Assembly (NCBI GenBank): GCA_030151135.1
Contig: JASLEQ010000202.1
Span: forward strand, 1-6,614
Source: Candidatus Sulfotelmatobacter sp.
GTDB taxonomy: Bacteria > Acidobacteriota > Terriglobia > Terriglobales > SbA1
Length of the DNA: 6,614 nucleotides
Direction of reading: 5' to 3'
Shown here: piece after piece, positions 6,553-6,614 of the stretch
Position numbering within the stretch: position 1 is the stretch's first letter
Layout: each line of letters opens with the position of its first letter
Notes under the pieces: model-generated
Database searches by the model: none
Told to the model about the DNA's origin: nothing
What the model saw: only the letters and a program-made list of their open reading frames with translations
Position numbers and translations under genes: made by a program

Positions 6553-6614
6553 GCTGATCCGTAAGTCGTTCGGCTCTATAGCGCATTAGTGCTATTCCGC
6601 TGCTATCCGGCATT

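Larger units (their letters stand above)
6207..6614. other. Gene-poor end of the window with hairpins and short repeats
   Basis: I can support no coding gene in these 400 bases. A minus-strand open frame at 6344-6613 (89 codons) and another at 6172-6411 (79 codons) show no motif, membrane segment or ribosome-binding site I trust. The stretch does hold structure: a tRNA-3'-end-like segment on the minus strand (6231-6258), gtttc/gaaac arms at about 6340-6356, the dyads at 6427-6458, and the word atagcacggc twice (6517-6526 and 6543-6552). It may be a long intergenic region or the edge of an element that continues past the window. Confidence 0.5.

Noticed and set aside
6344..6613. Minus-strand open frame of 89 codons that could be a small gene.
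   Set aside because: No recognisable domain, hydrophobic segment or ribosome-binding site; it overlaps hairpins and repeats, and GC-rich non-coding DNA often gives frames of this length.

Overview
The window most likely comes from the phylum Acidobacteriota. The main evidence is an adjacent pair of a short PadR-type repressor gene and an 882-residue MacB/FtsX-like permease with no ATPase. This matches the acidobacterial padR (TIGR03433) and 'acidobacterial duplicated orphan permease', ADOP (TIGR03434), families that are greatly expanded in that phylum. The assignment rests on recognising the protein families, not on a database search. All recognisable genes lie on the + strand.

Layout. Positions 1-644 are the 3' part of an amidase-signature hydrolase gene that begins outside the window; a strong 11-bp hairpin follows it (665-697). 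After a gap of about 200 bases that may hold a promoter come padR (849-1175) and the permease gene (1184-3832), separated by 8 bases and clearly one operon. A perfect 10-bp inverted repeat (3873-3905) lies 41 bases after the permease stop. Positions 3833-4289 hold no convincing gene. From 4290 to 6206 is one gene for a TolB/PD40 beta-propeller protein, probably exported, broken by three single-base losses (near 4606, 5450 and 5490). Its apparent N-terminal extension is also cut by a TGA at 4224. Positions 6207-6614 contain hairpins, short repeats and a tRNA-3'-end-like stretch, but no gene I can support.

How the parts relate. The PadR protein probably represses its own operon and so controls the permease, whose substrate cannot be told from the sequence. 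The amidase and the propeller gene have no evident functional link to that pair.

I see no clear new system. The most useful observations are the reconstructable three-lesion pseudogene beside intact genes, a 19/20 direct repeat that brackets it, and the structured but gene-free tail.
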